Assembly (NCBI GenBank): GCA_003663525.1
Contig: QMUF01000078.1
Location: 1 to 7,110, forward strand
DNA: 7,110 bases
Direction: 5' to 3'
From: Thermococci archaeon
GTDB lineage: Archaea > Methanobacteriota_B > Thermococci > Thermococcales > Thermococcaceae
Positions 6,655 to 7,110 of the stretch are shown in pieces; position 1 is the stretch's first letter; each line of letters opens with the position of its first letter. The position numbers were made by a program, and so were the translations under genes. A model generated the notes under the pieces. It was given only the letters and a program-made list of their open reading frames with translations, did not search any database and was not told where the DNA came from.

Positions 6655-6993
6655 ATGATATGTGAAGAGATAGGATTCAGTGCTGTTAAAGAGCTTTCAA
6701 CCATAGATGGAGCTAGGATAGATCTAGCTATTCTGAAAGAAAACGAAAAAATCCTAGCAATTGAATTTGAAAATTCCTACAAATGGATAAAGCAGAGGGT
6801 TCTTTACAACGCAATAAAAGCCCATAGGGATGGATTCAACAGGCTTTGGATTGTATATCCCTTCAACAATAAACCCCTGAGAAATAGCTGGGTTAGAGGC
6901 TTTATAGAGGAACTTGGAGTGGAAGTTGAGGTTGTCCATCCTAAAGAAGTAAAAGAAAAAGTTAGAGATCTTTTAGCTAGTCTTCTTGGATAA
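6655..6993 (+). CDS. Small PD-(D/E)XK nuclease-like protein; true start may lie upstream
   Basis: From the ATG at 6655 the protein has 112 residues. The pattern ARIDLAIL then ILAIEFENSYKW places D23, E37, E39 and K43 on two strands as in the PD-(D/E)XK nuclease fold, although E-x-E replaces the usual E-x-K. An alpha-beta run follows (KAHRDGFNRLWIVYPF, 55-70). It may act on DNA or RNA or be an inactive relative; no partner domain is present. The frame is open upstream through KIKSLTNEII, which looks like the first part of the N-terminal helix (TNEIIMICEEIG) usual in this fold. That extension starts just after the strong GGAGGG site but has no standard start codon, so I give the conservative ATG; a start at ATC 6622 would add 11 residues. 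The gene follows alaS by about 60 bases without a clear promoter and is probably co-transcribed. Confidence 0.75.
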   Translation: MICEEIGFSAVKELSTIDGARIDLAILKENEKILAIEFENSYKWIKQRVLYNAIKAHRDGFNRLWIVYPFNNKPLRNSWVRGFIEELGVEVEVVHPKEVKEKVRDLLASLLG

Positions 6994-7040
6994 TATAGCA
7001 ATCTTTAATTCTTAATTTGCTTTAAATCTAACTGTCATTG

Positions 7041-7046
7041 TTTTTT
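7041..7046 (+). terminator. Oligo-T terminator candidate
   Basis: A run of six T (TTGTTTTTTCTTG context) lies about 50 bases after the last stop, with further T-rich stretches around it and before the next TATA box. Archaeal transcription commonly ends at such tracts without a hairpin. This would end the alaS-nuclease transcript. Confidence 0.35.
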
Positions 7047-7068
7047 CTTGACGTTGTTTTGGAGTAAG

Positions 7069-7077
7069 TTTTATATA
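7069..7077 (+). promoter_or_regulatory. Strong TATA box for the next rightward gene
   Basis: TTTTATATA, preceded by the purine-rich GGAGTAAG, is the closest match to the Thermococcales consensus in the window. It predicts transcription from about 7096-7100, right at a GGTGAG ribosome-binding motif, so the next gene would have a very short leader. Confidence 0.6.
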
Positions 7078-7096
7078 TTCTTGGTGTTTATTATTT

Positions 7097-7102
7097 GGTG
7101 AG
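7097..7102 (+). promoter_or_regulatory. Ribosome binding site of a gene beginning at or beyond the right edge
   Basis: GGTGAG is followed five bases later by TTG (7108-7110), the last bases of the window, and overlaps a GTG. Either could be a start, or an ATG may lie just outside. The reading frame cannot be judged. Confidence 0.35.
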
Positions 7103-7110
7103 TGTGCTTG

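Overview
The window looks like chromosomal DNA of a hyperthermophilic euryarchaeon of the order Thermococcales, most likely Pyrococcus or a close Thermococcus. The grounds are an archaeal-type alanyl-tRNA synthetase, a 37-residue ribosomal protein eL41, a nitrilase that closely matches my memory of the Pyrococcus abyssi enzyme, archaeal TATA boxes, GGTGAT-type ribosome binding sites and a compact C/D box guide RNA. I see no insertion sequence, CRISPR array, tRNA or rRNA gene.

Layout. On the minus strand at the left end lie eL41 (500-387) and, 45 bases further on, a metallophosphoesterase that runs off the window (341-1). They share an apparent promoter near 545-560. A divergent gap of about 400 bases (501-905) holds that promoter and one or more candidate promoters for the rightward genes. 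Rightward come a nitrilase-family C-N hydrolase (906-1700), a 578-residue HEAT/ARM-like helical-repeat protein of unknown role (1719-3455), a dual-guide C/D box sRNA that fits the 50-base gap (about 3448-3503), a 92-residue coiled-coil protein (3506-3784), alanyl-tRNA synthetase with its own TATA box (3872-6595), and a small PD-(D/E)XK nuclease-like protein (6655-6993, perhaps starting upstream). A T-tract and a strong TATA box near the right edge mark the next transcription unit.

How the parts relate. Much of the window serves translation: a ribosomal protein, an aminoacyl-tRNA synthetase and a probable rRNA or tRNA methylation guide. The nitrilase and repeat-protein genes are 18 bases apart and probably co-transcribed. 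The guide RNA overlaps the stop codon of the repeat protein and ends about two bases before the coiled-coil start codon, so the three are probably linked through one transcript.

Most notable points: the C/D sRNA, whose C box doubles as tandem stop codons and whose two guides are complementary to each other; the tiny eL41 gene; and the last gene, whose only strong ribosome binding site is followed at normal spacing by ATC rather than ATG. I found no multi-gene system that I would call new; the least explained proteins are the helical-repeat protein and the coiled-coil protein.
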